A DNA stretch of 19,122 bases, from the NCBI GenBank assembly GCA_964639665.1, contig CAZXEU010000188.1, positions 1-19,122 of the forward strand, read 5' to 3'. The DNA comes from CAZXEU01 sp964639665. GTDB lineage: Bacteria > Bacteroidota > Rhodothermia > Rhodothermales > Bin80. The notes under the pieces were generated by a model. It was not told the DNA's origin and did not search any database. It saw only the letters and a list, made by a program, of their open reading frames with translations. Positions 8,362 through 16,546 of the stretch are shown here, one piece after another (position 1 is the stretch's first letter; every line of letters begins with the position of its first letter). The position numbers and the translations under genes are program-made.

Positions 8362-11300
8362 TACTTGATGAGCGTGAATTTGCCCATCGTGCTGCCCACT
8401 CCGGGCGCCTCAACATGAAAGATGTAGACGCCGAATGCGACCGTGAGGCCGTCCTTGGATACAAGGTCCCAGCTCTCCGTGCCGTCTTCCGCCGGCGAAT
8501 CGTGGTGGAGTATCTGGACCAGTTTGCCCGCCGTGTTGAAAATGCGAATCGTGCACTTGGGCGGCAGGTTCACGAAATCAATGCGGCGCTCGCCGCGGCC
8601 CGTCTGGTTGAACAGGGGCCGCTCCCATGAGGCGCTCGCCACGTATGGATCCGGCACGACATAGATGTCGTCGAGGCTGCTTCGCGCCAGCTCCTCGTCG
8701 AAGGAGGAAGCCCGGGTAGTGAACGTGATGGTATCGAGCGATGAAAAGGGTTTGGAAACCTGCAGTGCGTAGACGTCGCCCGATTCGGGCATGGTAGCGG
8801 CCTCGCCTTGCGGTGCCTCGAAGGTGAAGCGCCACCCCAGATTGAAGCGCAAGCCACTGATATTAAATACCACCGTTACTACGTCTCCGGCACTTAATAG
8901 GCCGTCCGGAGTGCCCGTCTCCTCAAACAGGAATTCGTAGGATCGGCCGGTGGTCGTGCTCCAGACTTCAAAGTTGACCGGGGTTCGCCGCTCAAAGGCA
9001 AACTGCACGAAGCTGGAATCCATGCCGGGCTGGCCTACGCGCAATTCTATGTCCTCGGGCAGGGCGACGCTGCGTCCGGAAGCTACCAGGTCGATGTTGG
9101 CCCTAAGGTTACTGGATCCCTGCGTCCAGCCGTGGACGGTCGGCTCGGCGGCCTCCGGCGTGAATATCTGGAACCGCATCCCTTCCCGGATGCGCGTTAC
9201 TAGGTCCAGGCTGTCGAAGAGGGCTGCCTCGTAGACGATGCGGCCGGACTGTGACTCCTCGATCCGGACGCCCTTTGTCAATAGCGAGCGCGTCGTGTCC
9301 GTAAACGTGATGCTGTACTGCGCGCCGCTCCGGATGCTGTCGGGCACCACAACCTCGATGTCCACGCGACCCGTGCCCGGCCCGTCATGCTGGATATCCC
9401 CCTCGATATCGCCCGCTATGAAACCCACGCTTGGTGCATTGGGGACCACGACCGCCGTGTTCTTGTCGAGAAACGTGACGTTGCCCACCAGGTCAGTCTG
9501 GATGATTTTTGCGCTCTCGCTCGGTGCGATGGGAGTGAGCTTGTCCTTGTCGCTGAGGCCGCGATCAAAGAAATCGATATTGTAGCCCCCGTCATATGAG
9601 GCCACGGCGTAGTAATACGTCCGGCCGTTGTCCAGCCCTTCGTCGACAAAGAAGTAGCGCAGCCCCGTATCGCTGCCAACATTGTATACCGCCCCTGATT
9701 CGCCGATCTGGATAGGGTGGGGGCCCAAGAGGCCGTTCTTAAGGTCAAACTGCGCTATCGGCTTCCAGAGGGTCGGATTGCCGAAGGCGTCGCTGATCGT
9801 CTTGACCGTGTTGAAGGAAGGGTCGGTGGACCGGTAAATCAGATACCCCTCGAAGTCGCGCCCGTAGATCGGATCGCGCGAGAATTCCGCGCGATTGTCC
9901 CACATCAGGGTAGCCTTGCGGTTGCCTGGTACGGCCGTCAGCGTGGGCTTGTTGGGAGGCTTGGCAAAGGAATAGTCGGCATCATAGATCCGCTGCATCG
10001 TGCGCTTGTTGCGCAGGATATCATCGAAGTCGCGGCCGAAGAGGTTGGCGATGGCAAACTTGCGGGTCTCTTCCCGGGGCAGCTCGAAATACCCCGAGCC
10101 GTAGATGAAGGCCAGATTACTGGGCATCGCCCCGCCAAATCGTCCCGGCTCCATTTCACGCCACGTGCGGGCATCGTCGCTTACGTTGCCGGCGGGTCGC
10201 AGCACAAAGCTGGTCAGGCCTATCTGGTCCGATTCGTCGTTGTCCGTCTTTCCGAAGTTGGGCTCGCCTTCGTCGGGCATCCCGTTGTCTTCGGTGCCGT
10301 CCGTGTCCGGTCCCGGGTAGTCTTCCGCTTCGGGGCCGAGTCCGTCCGAGCCCGTGTCGTCCAGTATCAGCTCATCCGGATCCCGAATGCCGTTGCCGTC
10401 CGCATCCAGGAAAGCCACCCAGTCCATGTCCTCGTCTCCCGTCCACCAGACTCCGTTTTCGTAGGCCGGGCGCAGGTCCAGCGAGCCGAAGAAATTCTCA
10501 AATGCCGCCCGGTCATACCGGGAATCGACGTAGGCTTCAATCGCGTCCTGGCCTATCAGAACGTCTCCCCGGGGATTGTCCTGCCGCTCATCGATGACAC
10601 CATCCTGGTCGTTGTCGATTTCGTTGAGGGGATCGCCGGGACTTTCCAGGAAGGCAAAGCCGAAGTAGCCGACGCCCGGGCGGCCGCGGTTGTCGATGCC
10701 GTCCCGGTCCCACATGTAGACGATGTCATCAACCTGCTCGAAATCGGCAAAATCGTCGACGGAATCGCCCTGCCCGCCTACGGCGGGGTCCACGTACATA
10801 CCGAATACGACGCGCAGCAGCGGCTTGTGGCTGACATTCTTGATGTCATAGCGGACGATGAGGATGTCCTCGGCCTGCACGGAGACCCATTGGTACCCGC
10901 GGACCCTGACTTCCAGGCCCAGGCCTCTCAGGCCGTACGGATAGGCGGCAGAGTCCTGGGCGCTGCCAATGAAGGGGTAGTACAGGTATTCATCGTTATT
11001 CCGGTCGTCCATCACGTAGTAGCTTTCCTGGTCCGCACGGACAAAGGATCCGAATTCCCCGTTCCACCTTCCGTCACGTGAGCCTGCCGGACCCGGATGG
11101 TCATGGGGCCAGTTCGCCGGCCAGGTCTCCTGCAGGTGGCTCATCGCAGGGTAGTTGTGCGTGTTGGCATCGCCGGCATGAAAGTAGCCCGCGAGAGGCT
11201 CCCAGCCATAGGTGTGCGATCCGTCGGGGCTGATGTCAAAGGATCCCGGATTGGTGTAATTCTCCGAGACCACCTTGATCAGGCTGCGGTTGGCGTCCAG

Positions 11301-11669
11301 CACCTCTGCGCCGGCCATCATGATGAATTCGAATCCGTACCACGTCCCCGAGCCCTTCGGCCATTCCATCTTGGGGGGCTCGTACCGGGATCCGAGATTG
11401 CCGTAATTCGAGTACCGGGTAAATACCAGGTTGCCGTCATGAATTCCCGTGCGCCGCTGGTCCCGTCCGGCCTCGGGCCTGGTCTGGGCCTCGGCGGCGC
11501 CTGCGGCCATGAGCAGCATCAGCGCGGCCGGCAGCATCCGTCCGGCCAGGGCACCGGCCTTGCGGCGGCTCCGCAAACGGGCGTCGCCGCCGGGGCGTGC
11601 CGGCGGGCCTGGCCGTAGTCCGGAATTGTGCGCTACAGGGCGCGAGCTACGAAAAGGCGCCGCCCTCAT
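8361..11669 (-). CDS. Large secreted protein with fibronectin III-like region and T9SS-type C-terminus
   Basis: An exported protein of 1102 residues if begun at the ATG at 11669, two bases after the TonB receptor stop. A hydrophobic signal (MLPAALMLLMAAGAAEA) is preceded by about 44 Arg/Pro-rich residues, so the true start may be the TTG at 11576 or the ATG at 11537. Residues about 70-560 form a large aromatic- and Asp-rich domain with TSP3/EF-hand-like acidic loops (DNDQDGVIDE near 355, DADGNGIRDPDE near 425) and a very acidic stretch at about 415-485. Residues about 575-695 resemble fibronectin type III (KPTLTAVPGNRKATLMW, GYLIYRSTDPSF, YYYAVASYD). The last 85 or so residues resemble a T9SS sorting domain (IRIFNTAGKLVQIL, AFGVYIFHVE, GKFTLIK). 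The function is unknown. Being sandwiched between a TonB receptor and a PorV-like barrel suggests a surface protein working with one or both. Confidence 0.75.
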   Translation of the reverse strand: MRAAPFRSSRPVAHNSGLRPGPPARPGGDARLRSRRKAGALAGRMLPAALMLLMAAGAAEAQTRPEAGRDQRRTGIHDGNLVFTRYSNYGNLGSRYEPPKMEWPKGSGTWYGFEFIMMAGAEVLDANRSLIKVVSENYTNPGSFDISPDGSHTYGWEPLAGYFHAGDANTHNYPAMSHLQETWPANWPHDHPGPAGSRDGRWNGEFGSFVRADQESYYVMDDRNNDEYLYYPFIGSAQDSAAYPYGLRGLGLEVRVRGYQWVSVQAEDILIVRYDIKNVSHKPLLRVVFGMYVDPAVGGQGDSVDDFADFEQVDDIVYMWDRDGIDNRGRPGVGYFGFAFLESPGDPLNEIDNDQDGVIDERQDNPRGDVLIGQDAIEAYVDSRYDRAAFENFFGSLDLRPAYENGVWWTGDEDMDWVAFLDADGNGIRDPDELILDDTGSDGLGPEAEDYPGPDTDGTEDNGMPDEGEPNFGKTDNDESDQIGLTSFVLRPAGNVSDDARTWREMEPGRFGGAMPSNLAFIYGSGYFELPREETRKFAIANLFGRDFDDILRNKRTMQRIYDADYSFAKPPNKPTLTAVPGNRKATLMWDNRAEFSRDPIYGRDFEGYLIYRSTDPSFNTVKTISDAFGNPTLWKPIAQFDLKNGLLGPHPIQIGESGAVYNVGSDTGLRYFFVDEGLDNGRTYYYAVASYDGGYNIDFFDRGLSDKDKLTPIAPSESAKIIQTDLVGNVTFLDKNTAVVVPNAPSVGFIAGDIEGDIQHDGPGTGRVDIEVVVPDSIRSGAQYSITFTDTTRSLLTKGVRIEESQSGRIVYEAALFDSLDLVTRIREGMRFQIFTPEAAEPTVHGWTQGSSNLRANIDLVASGRSVALPEDIELRVGQPGMDSSFVQFAFERRTPVNFEVWSTTTGRSYEFLFEETGTPDGLLSAGDVVTVVFNISGLRFNLGWRFTFEAPQGEAATMPESGDVYALQVSKPFSSLDTITFTTRASSFDEELARSSLDDIYVVPDPYVASASWERPLFNQTGRGERRIDFVNLPPKCTIRIFNTAGKLVQILHHDSPAEDGTESWDLVSKDGLTVAFGVYIFHVEAPGVGSTMGKFTLIK

Positions 11670-11671
11670 GG

Positions 11672-14428
11672 TCAAAAGCTGAGTTCAGCACCCACGATAA
11701 TCCGGCGGGGCTCGGAGTAGAAATCCGGCCGCAGGTCTATCTCCTGCAGCGTGAAATTGGGATTCTGCAGCAGTATTTCCGTTTCTCCTATCGTGCGATA
11801 GGGATTTGCCGCGTTGCCGGTGCTTGTATACACGCGGTCGGCATTAAGCCTGTCCAGGACGTTGTAGGCTCTTGCGAACAACTTGACGCCCACGCGTCGC
11901 CACTGGAGGCGCGTGTTGAAGTTGATATCCAGACTTACCTGGGACGGCTTTCGCTCGCTGTTCTCGAATTGCTCGGCAAGCGCACTTCCCGGATCCGTCG
12001 GAGTGTAGGGCTGGCCCGTGTGGTAGCGGCCGATCAGGCTGAGCGTCCAGCTGTTGGGATTGCCCAGGATCAGCGTGCCGTTGATGGTGTGGCGCTGGTC
12101 CCAGTCGAGAGGGAGGACCTGCTTTTCGCTTTCTCGCGGCGGGCTGGACTGGTGATCGAAGAAAACCGCGTTCGGGTCGGAGGCGTTGCCGCGGGCTATC
12201 TGGTACGTGTAGTCGACCGTAGCCCCGAGGTTGTCCTCATACTGCCTGATCAGCGAAAATACCAGTCCTCGCGTATTGCCGTAGTCGCGGTTGATGTATC
12301 GCGCGTAGATTTTCTTGTCCCGCGTCGTGATGATTTCCTGGCCCAGCAGATTCTTGATGTCCTTGTAATAGACCGTCAGCTCGATCTTCCAGTCCGGTGC
12401 AATGGCCTGCTGCACGCCTATCTCGTAGGCGATCGTCTTTTCCGGCTTCAGGTTTGCGTTTCCCATCAGCGTTTCCAGATCTCCCAGCTTGACCTCGAAT
12501 TCGGAGTTGGTGAACATGTAGGAGAATCGCGGAATCTGGAAGAAGTGGCCGTATGACACGTGCAGCACGCCCGTCCTTGAGATCGGAAATGCCAGTCCGA
12601 TGCGGGGACTGAGCTGGGAGGTCGTTTCCGATCCGTCAAATTCCGTGTCCAGTCGGATGCCGTCTTCCGGATTGGTGATGGCTTCCGGGTCGGTCGGGAT
12701 CCTTCCGTTCGGATTCCAGAAGTCGAACCGGAGGCCCGCGTTCAGGATGATTTCGTCGATCTCGATCTTGTCCTGCACGTAGGCCGAGATCTCGTGCGGC
12801 GCCTGGGTGTAGGCATCATTGCCCGCGGTATTGGAGGACGGGATGCGGAGATTGGGATCTTCATACACCGGCCCATCCGAAATCGTGACGAGCTCCCGGG
12901 TATCGATATTGTGCCGCCGATACTCCATCCCGAACTTGACCAGATTGAATCGGTCAAGCTGGCTCGTAAAGTCCACCTTCCCGAAATAGAGGTCCTGCGT
13001 GGTCTCGGAGCGCCCGTTGCTGGTTCCGCCGAAGAGAAATCCGTTGGCCCCGAACGCGATGCCCTGGTAGCGCGGATCGAGTGGATTGTCAAAAAGGAAG
13101 CTCTTCCGCCTGTCTCGCTGAAACGACATCGCCATCCGGTAGAACGTGGACGGACTCAGCGTATGGGTAAGTGACAGGATGTGGTTCTGGCCCCGGTCGC
13201 TGACCGTGGGTTGCCCATCCGGCGCGAACCGCCGGCTGTCCTGGTAATACTTGCGGCGCTGGCTGTTCAGAAACACGGAGTAGCTGACCTTCAGCGCCTG
13301 GACAGGGCGGGCGGACAAGGAAGCGTGAAGCGAATACTTCTTCCGAAAATTCATGGGCACGTGCGTGCCGTCGCCGGACTGCAGCGAATCCGGCACGAGG
13401 ATGCCTACAAGCGTCTCCTGGTCGCTCGACGTCTGGCGCGCCTCGTGGATATAGTCCTGAATAGGCACGGTGTCGTCGATGCGCATGCGGCGCTCGCCAA
13501 AGAGCCATCCATCCGAATCAAGAAGGCGCCCGTTGACCAGGAAGGAGCCGGCCGGCAAGAACGGGACGGGGCCGTCGAGCGAAAGCTCTCCGTTGAACTC
13601 GGAGAATCCGGGCGAGGCCGCACTTGGGAAGACGTTGTCCCTGGAGGTGAGGTAGCTGCCGGCGTAAAACGAGGTGCGGCCGCCATAGGTCGAGCGCCCC
13701 TCTTTCGAGACGACGTTGACAATGCCGGATTGGGCCTGGCCATACTCGGCGTTGAAGGTGCCGCTTATCACTTGCAGTTCCTGGACCCAGCTGTTTTCGA
13801 TTTCGATCTTGCTGCCGCCGCTGAACTGGTCGGTCACCGGAATGCCGTCAATCATGTAGGCCACTTCGCCGTGGCGACCTCCGCGAAGATGGAGGCGCCC
13901 CGCCGCGTCATAGGCTACGCCCGGCTGAAGCTGAAGCAGATCCTCAAATTCCTGGACCGGCAGGCTCTCGATGGATTCCGCGGAAACGTAGGAAACAGAC
14001 GTCGTGCGGTCCTGCTCTATGAGCGGGCGCTCGGCAATGACAAGGATTTCTTCGCCCTCGATAACGGACTCCTGGAGCTCCACGTTGACTCGCGTAGTCC
14101 TGTCAACCGACACTTCGACATTCTCTATGCGAAGCGCCGCGAACCCGATCATGGATGCCACCAGCGTATAGGTGCCGGGCTTGACGTTGATTATGGCGTA
14201 GTAGCCGTCATTGTCAGCGGCATCCCCTAGTGTCGTGCCCTCGATTCTGATAGCCGCCCCGGGCAACGGCTCGCCCGTGTCTGCGTGCACGATACGCCCC
14301 GCGATCTTGCCGGCTGCAAGATGCTCCGGAAAACGCATCGCCATGGATGCCGGCGCAGCCAGCATCATCAGAATCCATGCTCCCGTCCACGTCCCACGCA
14401 TTGCAAAAGGCCGTATCCGCCTAGCCAT
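11672..14428 (-). CDS. TonB-dependent outer-membrane receptor with carboxypeptidase-like N-terminal domain
   Basis: A 918-residue outer-membrane transporter energised by TonB-ExbBD. I chose the ATG at 14428, which gives a 30-residue signal peptide (MARRIRPFAMRG...APASMA); the ATG at 14476 would add 16 residues. Residues about 40-120 are a carboxypeptidase regulatory-like domain (GRIVHADTGEPLPGAAI, DGYYAIINVKPGTYTL). The plug follows at about 145-265 (SIESLPVQEFEDLLQLQPGV, LRGGRHGEVAYMIDGIPV, FNAEYGQAQSGIVNVVSKEG). The barrel runs to the terminal GAELSF, with a C-terminal Phe as expected for BAM substrates. The plug is of the Oar-like type rather than SusC-like, and no SusD-like gene is next to it, so glycan import is not demonstrated. 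The substrate is unknown. It heads a block with the 1102-residue protein (2-bp gap) and the PorV-like barrel. Confidence 0.88.
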   Translation of the reverse strand: MARRIRPFAMRGTWTGAWILMMLAAPASMAMRFPEHLAAGKIAGRIVHADTGEPLPGAAIRIEGTTLGDAADNDGYYAIINVKPGTYTLVASMIGFAALRIENVEVSVDRTTRVNVELQESVIEGEEILVIAERPLIEQDRTTSVSYVSAESIESLPVQEFEDLLQLQPGVAYDAAGRLHLRGGRHGEVAYMIDGIPVTDQFSGGSKIEIENSWVQELQVISGTFNAEYGQAQSGIVNVVSKEGRSTYGGRTSFYAGSYLTSRDNVFPSAASPGFSEFNGELSLDGPVPFLPAGSFLVNGRLLDSDGWLFGERRMRIDDTVPIQDYIHEARQTSSDQETLVGILVPDSLQSGDGTHVPMNFRKKYSLHASLSARPVQALKVSYSVFLNSQRRKYYQDSRRFAPDGQPTVSDRGQNHILSLTHTLSPSTFYRMAMSFQRDRRKSFLFDNPLDPRYQGIAFGANGFLFGGTSNGRSETTQDLYFGKVDFTSQLDRFNLVKFGMEYRRHNIDTRELVTISDGPVYEDPNLRIPSSNTAGNDAYTQAPHEISAYVQDKIEIDEIILNAGLRFDFWNPNGRIPTDPEAITNPEDGIRLDTEFDGSETTSQLSPRIGLAFPISRTGVLHVSYGHFFQIPRFSYMFTNSEFEVKLGDLETLMGNANLKPEKTIAYEIGVQQAIAPDWKIELTVYYKDIKNLLGQEIITTRDKKIYARYINRDYGNTRGLVFSLIRQYEDNLGATVDYTYQIARGNASDPNAVFFDHQSSPPRESEKQVLPLDWDQRHTINGTLILGNPNSWTLSLIGRYHTGQPYTPTDPGSALAEQFENSERKPSQVSLDINFNTRLQWRRVGVKLFARAYNVLDRLNADRVYTSTGNAANPYRTIGETEILLQNPNFTLQEIDLRPDFYSEPRRIIVGAELSF

Positions 14429-14523
14429 GTTGCCATCCACGGTTGTCCGGGGCATCCGACGAAAGGACTTGCACATGGTCCCGCGGCGCTTGCACCCGTG
14501 CCTGCCAATCCAACGCAGCCCCC

Positions 14524-14553
14524 ATATTAAGGGAACATTACCAACCTTCGCAA
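14524..14553 (-). promoter_or_regulatory. Candidate promoter for the TonB receptor block
   Basis: On the minus strand a TAATAT box (14529-14524) lies 18 bases after TTGCGA (14553-14548), a fair -10 and a weak -35. Transcription would start near 14517, roughly 40 or 90 bases before the two possible ATGs. No Bacteroidota-type TAnnTTTG box was seen here. Assigned by eye only. Confidence 0.35.
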
Positions 14554-14765
14554 CCGGGGTTCATTTGCCGATGCGGTAGCCCGCGGCAATTTCGGCAAGG
14601 AACTGCAGTCTGCCGATCTGGAGGAATTCTATTAACCGGCGCCCCGGAGTCGCCTTTCGGTAAGTCCATTCAGCCGGCGCCGTGTGCAATACACCAAGCT
14701 ATGCACCGTAGCGTTTGTCCAGGCAAGGGGAGGAGGGCCACTGAATTCGGCAACTATGCCTCGCC

Positions 14766-14793
14766 TTGACTGTAGCTTAGGCTGAATTACCGT
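14766..14793 (+). promoter_or_regulatory. Weak candidate promoter for the sulfatase gene
   Basis: TTGACT at 14766-14771 is a good -35 match. A poor -10 match, TACCGT, follows after 16 bases at 14788-14793. The leader before the GTG at 14817 would be about 15-20 bases. The rest of the 388-bp divergent region (14429-14816) holds no gene that I can support. Confidence 0.25.
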
Positions 14794-14816
14794 ATGGCTC
14801 TCACCAACGAACCGAC

Positions 14817-16235
14817 GTGCAAGTACGATTCTGGCTGATTATTGTGCTTCTTCTCGGCGCTTGCCAGACAGCGCCGGAAATGCCAAACGTCGTCGTCATA
14901 CTGGCGGACGACCTGGGCTATGGTGATATCGAGCGCTACAATCCCGAGTCCAAAATTCCGACAAGAAACCTGAATCGCCTGGCGGACGAGGGCATGCGTT
15001 TTACCGATGCTCACTCGCCGTCTTCCGTGTGTTCGCCTACTCGCTACGGCCTGCTGACAGGCAGATACGCCTGGAGAACGTCTCTTCAGCGGGGCGTCCT
15101 TTCCGCCTCTTCGCCAAGCCTGATCGACACAGCGCGCCTCACGCTAACGCGGCTCTTCAAGGACCATGGATACGCCACCGGCGCTGTGGGCAAGTGGCAT
15201 CTCGGATTCGGCAGCCGCGATTCAACGTTGTACAGTGAGCCTCTAGATCCGGGCCCGAATGCATTAGGGTTTGACTATTTCTTCGGTTTCCCTACGTCCA
15301 ACAATCCACCGTTCGTCTACGTCGTGAATAGAGGCGTCGAAGCCGAGCCCACGGAATGGACGGAAGCAAGCCTTCACCGACGGCAGGGAGGAGAGGGGTA
15401 CTGGCGTGCCGGTCCCATTGCACCGGGGTTCCGGCACGTGGACGTGTTGCCGCGGGTAGAGGAAGAGGCCCTGGGCTTCATCCAGAGACGGGGAGGAGAG
15501 GGCCCGTTTTTCCTGTATGTTCCGCTGTCGGCCCCGCATACGCCCTGGCTGCCCCTATCCGAATTTGCCGGGAAGAGCGGCGCTGGGAATTATGGGGATT
15601 TCGTGGTGCAGGTAGATCACGTAGTGGGAAACATCGTGCGTGCCCTCGATGATCTGCCGCGCGAGACGCTGCTCATCTTTACGAGCGACAATGGGGCTCA
15701 CTGGCTCGCCTCCGAGCGCATGGAGTACGGCCACGACGCTAACGGACCGTGGCGGGGTCAGAAGGCCGATATCTGGGAAGGTGGCCACCGCGTGCCCTTC
15801 ATTGTACGCTGGCCCGGCCATGTCGAGGAGGGTACCGTCAGCGATGTACTGGTTTCGTTGACCGATATCATGGCAACAGCAGCTAGTCTGCTCGGCGCGG
15901 AATTGCCGCGCGGAGCGGCGGAGGACAGCAACGATTTCCTGCCCGTGCTGACCGGCTTCGGGCCTGGCTCGCGCACGGCCATGATCCAGCACTCGATGAA
16001 CGGCACGTTTGCTATGCGCAGCGGAGACTGGAAGCTGATCCTGGGGCTGGGCTCAGGCGGATTCACACATCCCCGGAGCATCAATCCCGGTCCGGGTGAC
16101 CCGGCGGGCCAGCTGTACAATCTGGTCTCCGATCCCGCGGAGGAGCAAAACCTCTATGGATCGCATCCTGAGGTTGTAGAACACTTGACCGCGCTTCTTA
16201 AACAGTACAAGCGGGAAGGACGAAGCCAGCCCTGA
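14817..16235 (+). CDS. Lipoprotein sulfatase (type I, formylglycine-dependent)
   Basis: A 472-residue sulfatase expected to hydrolyse sulfate esters in the periplasm or at the cell surface. It starts at GTG 14817; the nearby ATG at 14794 is out of frame. The N-terminus (VRFWLIIVLLLGAC) is a lipoprotein signal with Cys16. Metal ligands appear as ILADDLGYGD (Asp31, Asp32) and later SDNG (Asp291, Asn292). The signature CSPTR holds Cys72, which in type I sulfatases is converted to formylglycine; Arg76 and Lys126/His128 (GKWHLG), His241 and Lys316 fit the remaining active-site set. All key residues are present and the length is normal for the family, so it looks functional. A maturation enzyme must be encoded elsewhere. 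The substrate (sulfated polysaccharide or small ester) cannot be told from the sequence. It is a single plus-strand gene, divergent from the TonB receptor and convergent with the ATPase-nuclease. Confidence 0.92.
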   Translation: MQVRFWLIIVLLLGACQTAPEMPNVVVILADDLGYGDIERYNPESKIPTRNLNRLADEGMRFTDAHSPSSVCSPTRYGLLTGRYAWRTSLQRGVLSASSPSLIDTARLTLTRLFKDHGYATGAVGKWHLGFGSRDSTLYSEPLDPGPNALGFDYFFGFPTSNNPPFVYVVNRGVEAEPTEWTEASLHRRQGGEGYWRAGPIAPGFRHVDVLPRVEEEALGFIQRRGGEGPFFLYVPLSAPHTPWLPLSEFAGKSGAGNYGDFVVQVDHVVGNIVRALDDLPRETLLIFTSDNGAHWLASERMEYGHDANGPWRGQKADIWEGGHRVPFIVRWPGHVEEGTVSDVLVSLTDIMATAASLLGAELPRGAAEDSNDFLPVLTGFGPGSRTAMIQHSMNGTFAMRSGDWKLILGLGSGGFTHPRSINPGPGDPAGQLYNLVSDPAEEQNLYGSHPEVVEHLTALLKQYKREGRSQP

Positions 16236-16546
16236 TCAGTCTGCGCGGGCCAATTTTAGGTCCTGAGCCCATTTGGCGGCAGTTGGCACGATAGTCAGTT
16301 TTGGAGACGCAAGCTATGCGGTCCGCTTGCTCGGCGGACGATCCGCATTGGACCGAACGTGTCCGGCCTATCGTTGAGCATTTAGGAAGGTAAGGAAATT
16401 CTGGCCCCATTTGGAAGGGCGCAAAGCGGATGCCATGGAATGATTCTCTGCGCAATTCGAGATATCCCAGAGGCGGCGAAGCAGATGCCCTGCTGGGAAT
16501 TCCAACAAGTACTTTGACTATGAATAGAGAGCAGCTCGGATTCGGC
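16236..16546. other. 311-bp gap between convergent genes, with one imperfect hairpin
   Basis: The only structure I see is at 16316-16348. An outer stem ATGCGG/CCGCAT and an inner stem TCCGC/GCGGA are joined by a 4-base bulge on one side, with a 7-base loop. No T-run follows on either strand, so a terminator role for the two convergent genes is only possible. A minus-strand open frame at 16198-16560 overlaps both neighbours and has no recognisable domain. GC begins to fall here toward the right-hand block. Confidence 0.35.

Noticed and set aside
9717..11081. 454-codon open frame on the plus strand
   Set aside because: Antisense shadow of the 1102-residue secreted protein; it is Val/Arg-rich with no signal or domain.
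11597..12556. 319-codon open frame on the plus strand
   Set aside because: Antisense to the barrel of the TonB receptor and without recognisable features.
13181..14230. 349-codon open frame on the plus strand
   Set aside because: Antisense to the carboxypeptidase-like and plug domains of the TonB receptor, which are unmistakable in the other frame.
14637..14682. Pair CGGCGCC / GGCGCCG in the divergent region
   Set aside because: Each copy is nearly palindromic by itself and the loop is about 32 bases, so pairing is weak evidence of a regulatory structure.
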